Notes under the pieces: model-generated
The model's database searches: none
Seen by the model: only the letters and a program-made list of their open reading frames with translations
What the model was told of the DNA's origin: nothing
Shown here: positions 1-7,537 of the stretch, piece by piece
How the letters are laid out: the number at the start of each line of letters is the position of its first letter
Position numbering within the stretch: position 1 is the first letter of the stretch
Translations under genes and position numbers: made by a program
DNA from: a virus
Length of the DNA stretch: 20,254 bases
IMG/VR virus record: IMGVR_UViG_3300023087_000142
Location: 1-20,254 of that record
Reading direction: 5' to 3' (one strand)

Positions 1-642
1 ACTCATATCAAGCCAATCTCCTAAGTTTTTCTTTGTGATGGGTTTTTGTCTACGATTTTCTATAAAAACTTCATCATCACTCAAAAAGTTAGGTATTCCA
101 TCTGATTTATCACCACGAATAATATGTTCTCTTAAATATCTTTGAGGATTTTTCTCTACGAGATATCTTTTTTGCATAGGACTATATTGAGAAACATTGG
201 GATATTTTTGCAGTTGTTTGAAGTCTTTATCACTAGACATAATCAAGATTTTCTCATAAGGAGCAAAAGCCTGAGTCAAGGTTGCAATAATATCATCCGC
301 TTCAACACGGTCATGTTCAATGATTTTGTAAGGAAAGACTTCCTTGAGGTCTGTCTTTACTTCATTCATTGTGTTGAAGATAAGACTCCAATCAATACCA
401 GAATCTTCTCTCTCTTTTTTGCGAGAGAATTTATAGTATGGATAAATGTCCTTTCTCCAATAATTTTTGTTATCACAACAGATTACGATATTTCCATACT
501 CTGCTGAAAACTTTTTCTTAATTCTTAGAATACTATTCAGTATCATGTGTCGAATCAAGCCATCATCAATATCTTCAGTATTGGGGCCTACCTGAGTCAT
601 GAGATTAGAAATGATAACTTGACTTAGATCTATCAAAATCAT
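1..642 (-). CDS. rnh: T4 RNase H-like 5'-3' exonuclease (FEN-1 family), partial
   Basis: This is the N-terminal 214 residues of a FEN-1/5' nuclease family protein that runs off the left edge. T4 RNase H removes RNA primers from lagging-strand fragments, and its full length is about 305 residues, so roughly the last 90 are missing. Visible metal-binding motifs are LIDLS (D5), CDNKNYWRKDIYPYYK (D57 plus the basic patch that contacts DNA), VEADDIIA (E114, D116, D117), SSDKDF (D138, D140) and the helix-hairpin-helix start GDKSDGIPN (178-186). The ATG at 642 has AGAGA about 7 nt upstream. A consensus-like sigma70 promoter lies in the gap ahead of it. Seen: motifs and start. Known: family role. The assignment is firm. 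Confidence 0.93.
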   Translation of the reverse strand, partial: MILIDLSQVIISNLMTQVGPNTEDIDDGLIRHMILNSILRIKKKFSAEYGNIVICCDNKNYWRKDIYPYYKFSRKKEREDSGIDWSLIFNTMNEVKTDLKEVFPYKIIEHDRVEADDIIATLTQAFAPYEKILIMSSDKDFKQLQKYPNVSQYSPMQKRYLVEKNPQRYLREHIIRGDKSDGIPNFLSDDEVFIENRRQKPITKKNLGDWLDMS

Positions 643-675
643 AATTTTGTCTCTATTTTGTTTTACATACTATTA

Positions 676-705
676 CTTATAACATATTTCATTCTAGTCT
701 GTCAA
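676..705 (-). promoter_or_regulatory. sigma70-like promoter upstream of rnh
   Basis: On the minus strand TTGACA (705-700) is followed after 17 nt by TTATAA (682-677), or after 18 nt by TATAAG (681-676). The -35 box overlaps the stop codon of the upstream gene. Start of rnh is 34 nt downstream of the -10 box. It fits a host-polymerase early promoter; inferred from sequence only. Confidence 0.6.
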
Positions 706-1262
706 GGAGTTTTTTGAAACCATTCTGGAATGTTCCGTTTACTCCATACCATATTGAACCTTTCTTGCTTTGTTTGGTAAAATAACTGATAAGACTTTAC
801 AGGATCATCTGGAAATTGACATTGAGGAGAATCTTTCATTGCAAGTTTGAATGGAGTGAGTCCATCTTCTGCAATGTTTATTGGAGGTGTGATCAAAACC
901 TCTCGCAATAATTCATCGGTAGAATGTATTTTTCCATATCTGTATGTGTATTCGTCACATAGAGCCACCCAATGGTTGTAATGCCAGATATAATTTGCAA
1001 GAGACTCGGTGGTCCACTCTGTGCAGGGATGAGTGAAGTGTACAGCCTTGTAAAGAGTTTTCTCTAGGTTTGGGTTAGGATGAACCCAATAGTCGACCAT
1101 GCGTTTTCCTGAGATAGATGGTCGTTTCTCATGTTTACCATCCAACATTCTATGCGCCGTAGAAAGCATTTGTGCCGATTCGACAATCATCTTTACTACA
1201 TGTTTGTCGCATTGAAGTTGTGCGGCTACAGTTGGATTTTCATCTAGTACAAAAATGTTCAT
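702..1262 (-). CDS. Conserved phage hypothetical protein (MNIFVLDENP / CDKHVVKM family)
   Basis: This 186-residue soluble protein is not assigned a function. The recognisable pattern is MNIFVLDENPTVAAQ at the N-terminus, CDKHVVKMIVESAQML, a HPCTEW block in the middle, LTPFKLAMKD and a terminal NIPEWF. From memory, the same order of motifs occurs in unnamed proteins of many tailed phages and some bacteria, several conserved His, Cys and Trp residues suggesting an enzyme or a metal site. An in-frame ATG four codons upstream (1274) is less likely as start, because the promoter just ahead would leave only about 10 nt of leader, and relatives begin with MNIF. No clear Shine-Dalgarno is visible for either start. 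Confidence 0.75.
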   Translation of the reverse strand: MNIFVLDENPTVAAQLQCDKHVVKMIVESAQMLSTAHRMLDGKHEKRPSISGKRMVDYWVHPNPNLEKTLYKAVHFTHPCTEWTTESLANYIWHYNHWVALCDEYTYRYGKIHSTDELLREVLITPPINIAEDGLTPFKLAMKDSPQCQFPDDPVKSYQLFYQTKQERFNMVWSKRNIPEWFQKTP

Positions 1263-1290
1263 TGAATTTACCATTTGTTAATACACATAT

Positions 1291-1319
1291 AATATAACAA
1301 CTATAGGTCTATAAGTCAA
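1291..1319 (-). promoter_or_regulatory. sigma70-like promoter upstream of the MNIF-family gene
   Basis: TTGACT (1319-1314) and TATATT (1296-1291) on the minus strand are separated by exactly 17 nt. The -35 box lies inside the last codons of the RuvC-like gene. The predicted transcript start near 1284 favours the ATG at 1262 over that at 1274. Confidence 0.55.
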
Positions 1320-1869
1320 GGGCTAATTTACAAATATAATAAGAATCTACAATATCTGAAACAGGGTTTCCTATTTTTTCTGATTTTATTTCTAAACTTT
1401 CGTTCAAATTTACATTAGTTTCTTCTAAAAATGATTCGTACATCATTTCTTTATTAGCATTACCTTTACCAGTGGCAAACTTCTTTATCACTGTCGGAGG
1501 CACTACATGATATTCTAGTTCTGAATTCCACAGTTTCCACTTCAAAATTCCAGTGTTTTCGGCAATATGAAACACTTTTCCTTTCGATCCGTAACTATAG
1601 TCCTCTAAGACTATTTCTTCGATATTATGATGTATGAAAATGTCTAAGGCCCAGTCTGAGATAAAATCATATCTTTCCTCTGCTGTCTGCCAATTTTGAA
1701 TTTGTTGCGAACCTTCAATATTTTTATATTGAAAATCTTCGTATTTTTTTGTATTTGAAAGAAAGAAGATTAAGCATTTTTCAAAACTAAAATCTTCTTT
1801 CTCTCCTGTATATATGCACACTGATGGGCAAGTTAAGCTGTAATCAATACCACCTATTCTTCTAACCAC
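1309..1869 (-). CDS. RuvC-like Holliday junction resolvase / endonuclease
   Basis: The 186-residue protein has the RNase H-fold resolvase layout: GIDYS on strand 1 (D9), VLEDYSYG (E89), a PPTVIKKFATGKGNANKE segment and PVSDIVDSYYI near the end (D172, D175). The last two acids have the 3-residue spacing of E. coli RuvC D138/D141. T4 itself uses the unrelated endonuclease VII (gp49) to resolve packaging intermediates, and a RuvC-type enzyme plausibly does that job here. The start is GTG: a stop codon lies two codons upstream in frame, and GAGGA sits at good distance. It overlaps the preceding zinc ribbon gene by 16 nt. A TATAAATA motif 35 nt upstream would give late expression, as for T4 gene 49. 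Confidence 0.82.
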   Translation of the reverse strand: MVRRIGGIDYSLTCPSVCIYTGEKEDFSFEKCLIFFLSNTKKYEDFQYKNIEGSQQIQNWQTAEERYDFISDWALDIFIHHNIEEIVLEDYSYGSKGKVFHIAENTGILKWKLWNSELEYHVVPPTVIKKFATGKGNANKEMMYESFLEETNVNLNESLEIKSEKIGNPVSDIVDSYYICKLALDL

Positions 1870-2018
1870 TCTTCATCCTCTTCCATGTCGAACTCTTTGA
1901 TTATATTTATACAATCTTCAAGAGCCTCTCCACAGATGGGACAAAACCTTACAACTTCTTCATTATGAGTTTCTACGGAAAATTCCGCTGCACATTCTGT
2001 ACATCCAATATGCTCCAT
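1854..2018 (-). CDS. Small zinc ribbon protein
   Basis: This 54-residue frame starts at an ATG preceded by a strong Shine-Dalgarno (GGGAG). It contains two CxxC knuckles, CTEC (6-9) and CPIC (26-29), separated by 16 residues, followed by a very acidic tail (DMEEDEEWLEE). The pattern is that of a one-zinc ribbon, which can bind nucleic acid or a protein partner. Its stop overlaps the start of the RuvC-like gene, so translation of the two is probably coupled. No specific function can be assigned; the acidic tail argues against simple DNA binding. Confidence 0.75.
   Translation of the reverse strand: MEHIGCTECAAEFSVETHNEEVVRFCPICGEALEDCINIIKEFDMEEDEEWLEE
1904..1911 (-). promoter_or_regulatory. 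Candidate T4-type late promoter for the RuvC-like gene
   Basis: The minus strand reads TATAAATA, the exact T4 late -10 consensus, inside the zinc ribbon gene and 35 nt before the GTG of the RuvC-like gene. T4 late promoters need no -35 box. In AT-rich DNA an 8-mer like this can occur by chance, so confidence is limited. Confidence 0.4.
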
Positions 2019-2066
2019 TTACTACTCCCTTTTGAAATATTTTATTATTTAGAATTATGTATTTTT

Positions 2067-4292
2067 TCAAAAGGTTATTTCACAGGCGCCGCCTTGACAC
2101 GCAATCGCGCCCATAGTATCAATGTCTGTGAATTTTTTAGTTTCGAGTTGCGTATTAAAATCTATATGTGTCAAATTCTGTTGAATTTTTGTCCATTTAT
2201 GCAACAAGAAAACATCCTTCAAACAATATTCTGCATCTTTCATATCACCATAAAAGTAATTATCAGCAAATTTCTTAAACCTACGAATCCATTCAGCTCG
2301 AAGATCAGAAATCTCTCCTTGGTGTTCAATTGGCATTTGTGCAATTGAACATGCTTCCCATAGATTGTTAAACCCCTTTCTAGTATCAACAATCAATCCA
2401 GCAGCAAACATTGCGCCTCTTCCGTACTTATTCACAATTTCTGTTTCATCTAATACTTCTGTCATTGGAGCTTGATGAAAATCCTTATCTCCCATGCCAG
2501 ATAAGAAAGAAACTCCAGCAAAGTAGTCTTTATTTTCATAAAGAAAATCTTCTACCTCATTCCACATATGCGATGCAACAGTTACTGTATTAGAAACATT
2601 ATGACGAACTGTTGGGTCTGCACACAAATCTACATTAGTTCCCGCTTCGACCCAATTCTGTTGAACGAGTTGAACTTTTTTCAACAAATCGGTTCCAAAT
2701 AGATCTTCTTTGTAAAGAGAACCTTTTGGAGAGATGACAGGGAAACCGATACAGTAATCAGTTCTACTACTTGACCAGACAGACTCTTCGACCATGTATG
2801 GATTTGTCTGTGCAATCAGTTGTGCAACTTCAGCGTCTTTATTCATCTGTACATGACGAATATACTTTGGTGAATGTTCTGCATGAATACCAGAGGCAGT
2901 TTGCAGAAGAACAGATGCATTACCAGATGGTTTTACACAAGTAGTACGCGCGGCTTGGTTAATTCCAATAAGCGCAGCAACTTCTTTATTAACTCTTTTA
3001 ACAATTTCTGCTCCTTCTCGTTGAATATCTGCATCTAAAAGAATCTCTGGATTGTTCATCCATCCTGTGATAGAAACTCCCAACAAGGCTTCTCTCTCAA
3101 AAATTCTTTTAGAATCTTCTGATATATATTTGAAATCTGTGTAACCGGCTTGAAGTGTTCCAAGAATAGAGGCGGCACGACACGCCTTAAAAAATTCTTC
3201 TTTGGAAACACACTTGCCACCATTGATTTCTGTCAAATTACAACCCTGCCATCCAGATATTCCATCAATTTGAGGATACATTCCAATTTCTACACATGGG
3301 TTTGTGGTATGTTCTTTATTGTCTACAAAATAAAAACCAGGCTCACCAAATTCTTTAATTGGTTGCATCAATTCTTTAAACTGTTCTTTCGTAACTTCAC
3401 TTCTCACTAAAACTGCTGAATTGTTGCTACGTCCTCTTTGTGGATTTTCGACAAACCAATTTCCAGTTTTAGCCTTGGTCATCTCTTCATCATCATGCGA
3501 AAACAATGCAATGGTCGCAGAACGTCTAACTCCACCGGCCAGAACCGCGTCGGCAGCGTGCATTGAAATATCATATACATGAATTGGCCTGAGAGTAGTT
3601 TCGCCGCTGAGAATTAAAGATTGCACAAGATGTTCAATCTTATCTAATGCTTTCCTGAGTGGTTCTGGGCCTGGCGCCTTAAATCCACCAGAAATCTCTG
3701 CACCTTGAGGTCTAATCTCTGACAAGTCAAAATATACTCTACGCCCTTCGAAATCTGGAAAAGTTCCACCACCTACAAAATAAGAGGACATTAGCACCCC
3801 TAGAGCATCTGCCCAGCCTTCTATAGAATCTTCTACTTTCCAACCTTTCGCTTGTTTCTTTCTCTCTGCTATAGCAGGTAGTTTTGCGACATGATGTTTC
3901 TGTACAGAAAATCCTGCTCCAGCACCACAAAGAAGAATGTAAAACAACTCTTGGAAATACGCAGCACGATCTGCATAAGAAGAAGTGCAGTTATACATAC
4001 GCATTTGATGTTTCAGAAGTTGTTCACCACCAAACTGAAGCGCTCTTTGTGCGCCTAATGTGTATTGTAATTTATAAAGAGATTCTGCTTCATCAATTAA
4101 TAGATTAAGTTCTGGAGAAATTTTGTCACTGTAATATGCTCTGTGCATATCCATTACACGTTTTACAGATTCATCCCAAGATTCATATCTTCCTTCATCT
4201 TCCATCCATCTAGAATATGACTCATAAAATTTTGCCTGAGACATAATTTTTCTTGCATCCAAATCTTTTTGTGTATTGACTAATTTCAACAT
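2067..4292 (-). CDS. nrdJ: Adenosylcobalamin-dependent ribonucleoside-triphosphate reductase, monomeric class II
   Basis: The enzyme reduces ribonucleotides to deoxyribonucleotides for phage DNA synthesis. Length (741 residues) is almost that of the monomeric Lactobacillus leichmannii enzyme (739, from memory). Visible key features are C102 in MYNCTSSY (one partner of the active-site disulfide), NPCVEIG with N331, C333 (thiyl radical cysteine) and E335, C351 in GCNLTEI (likely second disulfide partner), the phosphate loop TCVKPSGNAS (451-460), and a C-terminal CQGGAC pair (CxxxxC) that shuttles reducing equivalents. No radical-generating small subunit or activase is present, which agrees with B12 dependence. 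ATG 4292 has AGAGGAT upstream. It follows the primase in the same transcription unit. The host, or its surroundings, must provide cobalamin for activity. Confidence 0.93.
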   Translation of the reverse strand: MLKLVNTQKDLDARKIMSQAKFYESYSRWMEDEGRYESWDESVKRVMDMHRAYYSDKISPELNLLIDEAESLYKLQYTLGAQRALQFGGEQLLKHQMRMYNCTSSYADRAAYFQELFYILLCGAGAGFSVQKHHVAKLPAIAERKKQAKGWKVEDSIEGWADALGVLMSSYFVGGGTFPDFEGRRVYFDLSEIRPQGAEISGGFKAPGPEPLRKALDKIEHLVQSLILSGETTLRPIHVYDISMHAADAVLAGGVRRSATIALFSHDDEEMTKAKTGNWFVENPQRGRSNNSAVLVRSEVTKEQFKELMQPIKEFGEPGFYFVDNKEHTTNPCVEIGMYPQIDGISGWQGCNLTEINGGKCVSKEEFFKACRAASILGTLQAGYTDFKYISEDSKRIFEREALLGVSITGWMNNPEILLDADIQREGAEIVKRVNKEVAALIGINQAARTTCVKPSGNASVLLQTASGIHAEHSPKYIRHVQMNKDAEVAQLIAQTNPYMVEESVWSSSRTDYCIGFPVISPKGSLYKEDLFGTDLLKKVQLVQQNWVEAGTNVDLCADPTVRHNVSNTVTVASHMWNEVEDFLYENKDYFAGVSFLSGMGDKDFHQAPMTEVLDETEIVNKYGRGAMFAAGLIVDTRKGFNNLWEACSIAQMPIEHQGEISDLRAEWIRRFKKFADNYFYGDMKDAEYCLKDVFLLHKWTKIQQNLTHIDFNTQLETKKFTDIDTMGAIACQGGACEITF

Positions 4293-4327
4293 AGCTTATC
4301 CTCTTTTTTGATATTTTTTGGTGGTAA

Positions 4328-5350
4328 TTAACATTTTTTCCAAGCAGAAAAAGTGAGTTTTGCTTGTAGGTCTTTGTAGGTGTTTATACTTATAAGTGAT
4401 TGTAATTCTAAAGTGTCCATTCCAGACAATATTACATCATTAATATCTTTTTCTTTAATATTTTTTGGCCATATAAAAATAGAAAATCCTGAGTCAATAG
4501 TCCGTTCCATTTTCTTCACTATCTCTTTGTTTCTTGGTTCATTATCGTATATAAAAACAATATCCGAAAATGATTTGAAATATTTTTTATCTACATCACT
4601 ACCTGCCATAGCAAGACAGTTATCAAGAAAAAGAGAATCAAAAGGGCCTTCTGTTACATATGTAGTTTTTGCTGGATCAATTCTATCCAATCCATATACT
4701 TTTGGGACATCTTTTACCTTAATGGTGATATATCGCATAGGATTTTTAGGGTCCATACTCCTTCCTTGTAAGGCAATCAGTTCACATTTCTCATTAAAGA
4801 ATGGAATGACTATTCTTTTTTCATTTTTAGGAATATTATATCCTTTTGCCACCTTATCTACTACAAATTTGAAATCTGGTGTATGATACAATACATCTAG
4901 TTTTGGAAGTTTTCTTTTCTCACAATACATTCTAGATGGGTGTGTTGGATGCAAATCGGATATTTTCTCTCCATATTCAAAAACACATTTCGTAGAAAAT
5001 TTAGGCTTGAAGTCAAAATCATACTTAACATCTTTTTCTGTGTTTTGAAGATTTTGAGTAGGGCCAGATTTGTTTTGTCCTTCTTTCCACTTTTCCATTA
5101 CATATTCTTCATATAAAGAATGATTTTGTTCTTTTATGAAATTAGCAAAAGACATACTTGCGCCACAATTATGACACATATATCTAAAACTATTCTTTTT
5201 TTCGTAAATAAACCCACGCATCTTGTAGGTTTTTTTCTGAGAATCGCCACAGATAGGACAACGGAAGTTGTACAGATTATTTTTCTTCTGTACGAAACCT
5301 TCTAATTGTGGGGATAATCTCTGAATGTATGCTCGATCAATATATATCAT
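4328..5350 (-). CDS. 61: DNA primase, T4 gp61-like
   Basis: Synthesises RNA primers on the lagging strand together with the gp41 helicase. The 340-residue length equals that of T4 gp61 (342). The N-terminal zinc module has CPIC (31-34) and CHNC (59-62) as in gp61, and the TOPRIM part shows YVTEGPFDS (catalytic E near 234) and DIVFIYDNEPR (D near 269), followed by KDINDVI. A GTG just before the ATG could extend it by one residue, but GGAG lies 5 nt from the ATG, which I therefore chose. A sigma70-like promoter immediately precedes it, so primase and RNR are probably read early from the same start. Confidence 0.93.
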   Translation of the reverse strand: MIYIDRAYIQRLSPQLEGFVQKKNNLYNFRCPICGDSQKKTYKMRGFIYEKKNSFRYMCHNCGASMSFANFIKEQNHSLYEEYVMEKWKEGQNKSGPTQNLQNTEKDVKYDFDFKPKFSTKCVFEYGEKISDLHPTHPSRMYCEKRKLPKLDVLYHTPDFKFVVDKVAKGYNIPKNEKRIVIPFFNEKCELIALQGRSMDPKNPMRYITIKVKDVPKVYGLDRIDPAKTTYVTEGPFDSLFLDNCLAMAGSDVDKKYFKSFSDIVFIYDNEPRNKEIVKKMERTIDSGFSIFIWPKNIKEKDINDVILSGMDTLELQSLISINTYKDLQAKLTFSAWKKC

Positions 5351-5376
5351 CACAACTCCACATGTAAGTAAAGTTC

Positions 5377-5405
5377 ATATTATACTATTTTTTAGGGGTT
5401 GTCAA
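5377..5405 (-). promoter_or_regulatory. Strong sigma70-like promoter upstream of primase
   Basis: On the minus strand TTGACA (5405-5400) is followed by TAATAT (5382-5377) at 17 nt, or TATAAT (5384-5379) at 15 nt. It fills the 63-nt gap between the small membrane protein gene and primase. This marks the boundary between a probably late unit (virion, lysis) and an early unit (primase, RNR). Confidence 0.72.
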
Positions 5406-5413
5406 TAATTATT

Positions 5414-5695
5414 CTATTGCCAGAGATAAAAATGTGCTGCGACAGATGATACAGCTGCAGCAAAAACTATCCAAAATGCCTTCAAAAATATAGCAGTTGT
5501 TCTTGCGTTTTCTCGCGCCATCCGATCTAATTCATCCATTTTTATAGAAAGTTTGTTTATTCTTTCATACATTTTTTCATGGTCGGTTCGTAAAGCAGTC
5601 ATTTTTTCTTCGGCCCGAGCCATAGATATCATTGCATCTGCAAGTTGATCAATCTTGCTTTCTATTCTTTCTAATCTAGAATCATAATCGGTCAT
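5414..5695 (-). CDS. Small coiled-coil protein with C-terminal membrane anchor (XhlA/holin-accessory-like)
   Basis: The 93-residue protein has a charged heptad-rich N-terminal half (MTDYDSRLERIESKIDQLAD and onward to about residue 66), then one hydrophobic segment at about 69-91 (ARTTAIFLKAFWIVFAAAV...) ending in LWQ. Architecture and size match the XhlA-type accessory lysis proteins of phages, but sequence identity was not tested. It lies directly downstream of a spanin pair, which supports a role at the inner membrane in lysis. It could instead be an unrelated tail-anchored protein. AAGG precedes the ATG by about 10 nt. Confidence 0.7.
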   Translation of the reverse strand: MTDYDSRLERIESKIDQLADAMISMARAEEKMTALRTDHEKMYERINKLSIKMDELDRMARENARTTAIFLKAFWIVFAAAVSSVAAHFYLWQ

Positions 5696-5718
5696 TAGTT
5701 TGCGCCTTATTATTTTTA

Positions 5719-6069
5719 TTATTGTTCATAATATTTTTTATATTCTAAAATTATAATTTTCTGTTCACCCATATATCTTTTCATATCATTTACTACAATA
5801 GATAAATTCTTATAAGAATCTTCATCTAATGCAAACAGCGCAATACTCTTACCGCCGGATTTCAATTTATCAACAGTTTCCTGATAGTTATCAGGAGTAA
5901 CCACAACAAATTCAAAATTTTGCCATGTCACTGGTTTTGGCATTTCAAGATCAAGAGGAACTTTGTTTACTAGAACTTCTTCAGTAACAATCTTTTCCTG
6001 TGTACTACTACATCCTGTGATACTCAAGCCAATAAATAATATAAGAGTCAATTGTATATATTTATTCAT
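5719..6069 (-). CDS. Probable o-spanin (outer-membrane lipoprotein, Rz1-like)
   Basis: The 116-residue protein begins with a classic lipoprotein signal: MNKY, a hydrophobic core, and lipobox ITGC with the lipidated cysteine at residue 20, followed by SS. The mature part carries a short proline-containing stretch (PLDLEMPKPVTW) then a WQNFEFVVVTPDN...FALDEDSYKNLS region. Its ATG overlaps the stop of the preceding coiled-coil gene by 4 nt (ATGA), the usual arrangement of a two-component spanin pair. Spanins fuse inner and outer membranes at the end of lysis in Gram-negative hosts. The mature part is longer than in lambda Rz1, which makes the assignment inference from context and topology. Confidence 0.72.
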   Translation of the reverse strand: MNKYIQLTLILFIGLSITGCSSTQEKIVTEEVLVNKVPLDLEMPKPVTWQNFEFVVVTPDNYQETVDKLKSGGKSIALFALDEDSYKNLSIVVNDMKRYMGEQKIIILEYKKYYEQ

Positions 6070-6458
6070 TTTTCTGTTTCCATAATATCTTCTAAATCAC
6101 TTTTCAAAGTATTTTGTATATCATTATTTATTATTTTTTCTACAAGGCCAGGTTTGTTTTCTGCCAAGAACCCCAAATCGTGTTCTGAAAGTTTTCTCCT
6201 AAGTTCATCGACTTGTCCGTTCAAGACTTTACTTTCTGTAGAAATTCGATTATTGATTTCTTTTACTTCTTTAATATCTGCATTCAATCTTGCAATTTCT
6301 GAATCTTTTGACTCCATAGCACCACTCAAGATAACTTGGTTTGCCTCTAGAGTTTTTACCTGAGTTTGTAGTTTTTGTACATACCAATAGCCCCCGCCGG
6401 CTACTGTGAGAGCGACAACTACTACCGCTATTTTTGCTGTACTGAAAATACCAAACAT
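6066..6458 (-). CDS. Probable i-spanin (inner-membrane Rz-like protein)
   Basis: The 130-residue protein has an N-terminal uncleaved membrane segment (about residues 8-26, AKIAVVVVALTVAGGGYWYV) followed by a long coiled coil with heptads to about residue 95 and a C-terminal region starting HDLGFLAENKPGLVEKIINN. This N-in, coiled-coil-in-periplasm layout and the 4-nt overlap with a lipoprotein gene downstream are those of i-spanin/o-spanin pairs. Its ATG overlaps the stop codon of the upstream gene by one base (TAATG). Function is inferred from topology and neighbours. Confidence 0.72.
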   Translation of the reverse strand: MFGIFSTAKIAVVVVALTVAGGGYWYVQKLQTQVKTLEANQVILSGAMESKDSEIARLNADIKEVKEINNRISTESKVLNGQVDELRRKLSEHDLGFLAENKPGLVEKIINNDIQNTLKSDLEDIMETEK

Positions 6459-7120
6459 TACAAATCTCTGTGTAAGATAATCATAGAACCGTTTTGTGAA
6501 TCCTGCAACACAACTCTTTTAGTTGGGTTGTTCTTTATATATTTTCTTATATGTAAAGCATCTTCTCTGCGAATAAAATTATCCCAACGAGAATACTTTT
6601 TCTTACCTTTCATAAATTTATCAAAACTATCTGGATCGACTTTGAAAATTTGCATACCAGAAAATTTATATGGATTGTTTATAAAGTTTCCTAACTTCGA
6701 ACCATCACCAACCGAATTAGCTATTCCTCCCGACCCCATCTCTTCGATAAGAATACCACTTTCATATAATTCTTCCTCTTGTTTATTGATATAATCTATA
6801 AGAAGATTTTCAAGAAGATTTAAATCTTCTTCTTTTAGATTTTCATTATTTTCTCTAAGAAGTGCCATAGCAGCTGCGTAAGATGCAATTCTAGATTTTC
6901 CGCCTGGAAACTTTGAAAGAATTCTTTTTAAATTGAAAATGATTTTATGAAAAATGGTGAAAGATTTTTTTTCTGCATCCGTTTTTAAATCACCAGATTT
7001 TTTAAGTTGTTTTCCAGATGCATCAACCACGCCGTTTTTATATGCTTCAGTTTCTTCCCACGGCGTAGTGAGAATTTTTATAAATTGATATGCTAGATAT
7101 GCATTAAATACTGAGGCCAT
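6458..7120 (-). CDS. Conserved hypothetical phage protein, possibly virion-associated
   Basis: The 220-residue protein starts MASVFNAYLAYQFIKILTTP and has a short hydrophobic N-terminus followed by a charged helical body, a glycine-rich patch (MGSGGIANSVGDGSK, about 127-141) and a basic C-terminal half with IFKVDPDSFDKFMKGKKKYS and a RREDALHIRKYI segment. I do not recognise a functional domain. From memory, proteins with a similar N-terminal AYQFIKILTTPWEETEAYK block occur in marine T4-like phages as unnamed proteins. It sits one base after the upstream gene's stop and overlaps the i-spanin start, so it is part of the same transcript. The N-terminal AYQFIRLL-type helix may be amphipathic rather than a signal. 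Confidence 0.72.
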   Translation of the reverse strand: MASVFNAYLAYQFIKILTTPWEETEAYKNGVVDASGKQLKKSGDLKTDAEKKSFTIFHKIIFNLKRILSKFPGGKSRIASYAAAMALLRENNENLKEEDLNLLENLLIDYINKQEEELYESGILIEEMGSGGIANSVGDGSKLGNFINNPYKFSGMQIFKVDPDSFDKFMKGKKKYSRWDNFIRREDALHIRKYIKNNPTKRVVLQDSQNGSMIILHRDL

Positions 7121-7121
7121 C

Positions 7122-7517
7122 TTAAATTTTTCCTAATGTTTCTAATATATATTTATCAAGAACAATTTCTTCTAAATTTATAGTTCTACCCTCAATTCCT
7201 TTTACTTCTTTTGGAAGTTTGTGTAAAAAGTGCAAAAAACTTGCTAAGATGTAGTGTTGATTTTTGTCAATTTTCAAAAATAAAATTCTACTACACGGAA
7301 CATTTCCCAAAACATTAAACAAAATTACCAGATGATTTATTATCAATCTCTCTTTTAATAAACCTTTAGTGTGATATTTGTGAAAGAGTCTCTTGACATA
7401 TTTGATACGTTTCATATCGTCAAGAAACTCTTCCATGCTATGACACTGAGGATTATCATAAGATTTCATCTGATAATTGAAAACATTGTTTTCATTCAAA
7501 ATTTCAAAGTGATCCAT
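7122..7517 (-). CDS. Conserved hypothetical phage protein
   Basis: The 131-residue, all-helical-looking protein carries YDNPQCHSMEEFLDDMKRIK near the start, a basic KRLFHKYHTKGLLKERLI block, and NHLVILFNVLGN..CSRILFLK in the middle. From memory, small proteins with this sequence order (YVK+L..LKERLILNH, NVFG) are common in T4-like marine phages without a known role. No catalytic motif is evident. The start has no strong Shine-Dalgarno; only AAAGAA is found about 11 nt upstream. Confidence 0.72.
   Translation of the reverse strand: MDHFEILNENNVFNYQMKSYDNPQCHSMEEFLDDMKRIKYVKRLFHKYHTKGLLKERLIINHLVILFNVLGNVPCSRILFLKIDKNQHYILASFLHFLHKLPKEVKGIEGRTINLEEIVLDKYILETLGKI
7150..7157 (-). promoter_or_regulatory. 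Weak late-promoter-like motif (GATAAATA)
   Basis: One mismatch from the T4 late consensus TATAAATA, about 30 nt before the ATG at 7120 and inside the end of the upstream gene. Low-information match in AT-rich DNA. Confidence 0.2.
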
Positions 7518-7537
7518 TATTATTGTTCTTTATAATA

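Noticed and set aside
702-1262. T4 DenV-type pyrimidine dimer glycosylase
   Set aside because: Size and DNA-repair context are tempting, but the DenV N-terminal catalytic Thr and its conserved Arg/Glu pattern are not visible; left unnamed.
2030-2072. 8-bp inverted repeat (TTTTGAAA / TTTCAAAA) around the RNR stop as a possible terminator
   Set aside because: The 27-nt loop is long, the arms are all A/T except one G-C pair and no U-run pattern typical of a terminator follows; chance is likely in AT-rich DNA.
4380-4886. Open frame of 168 codons on the plus strand
   Set aside because: Antisense to the gp61-like primase, including its TOPRIM motifs; no ribosome site and no recognisable protein.
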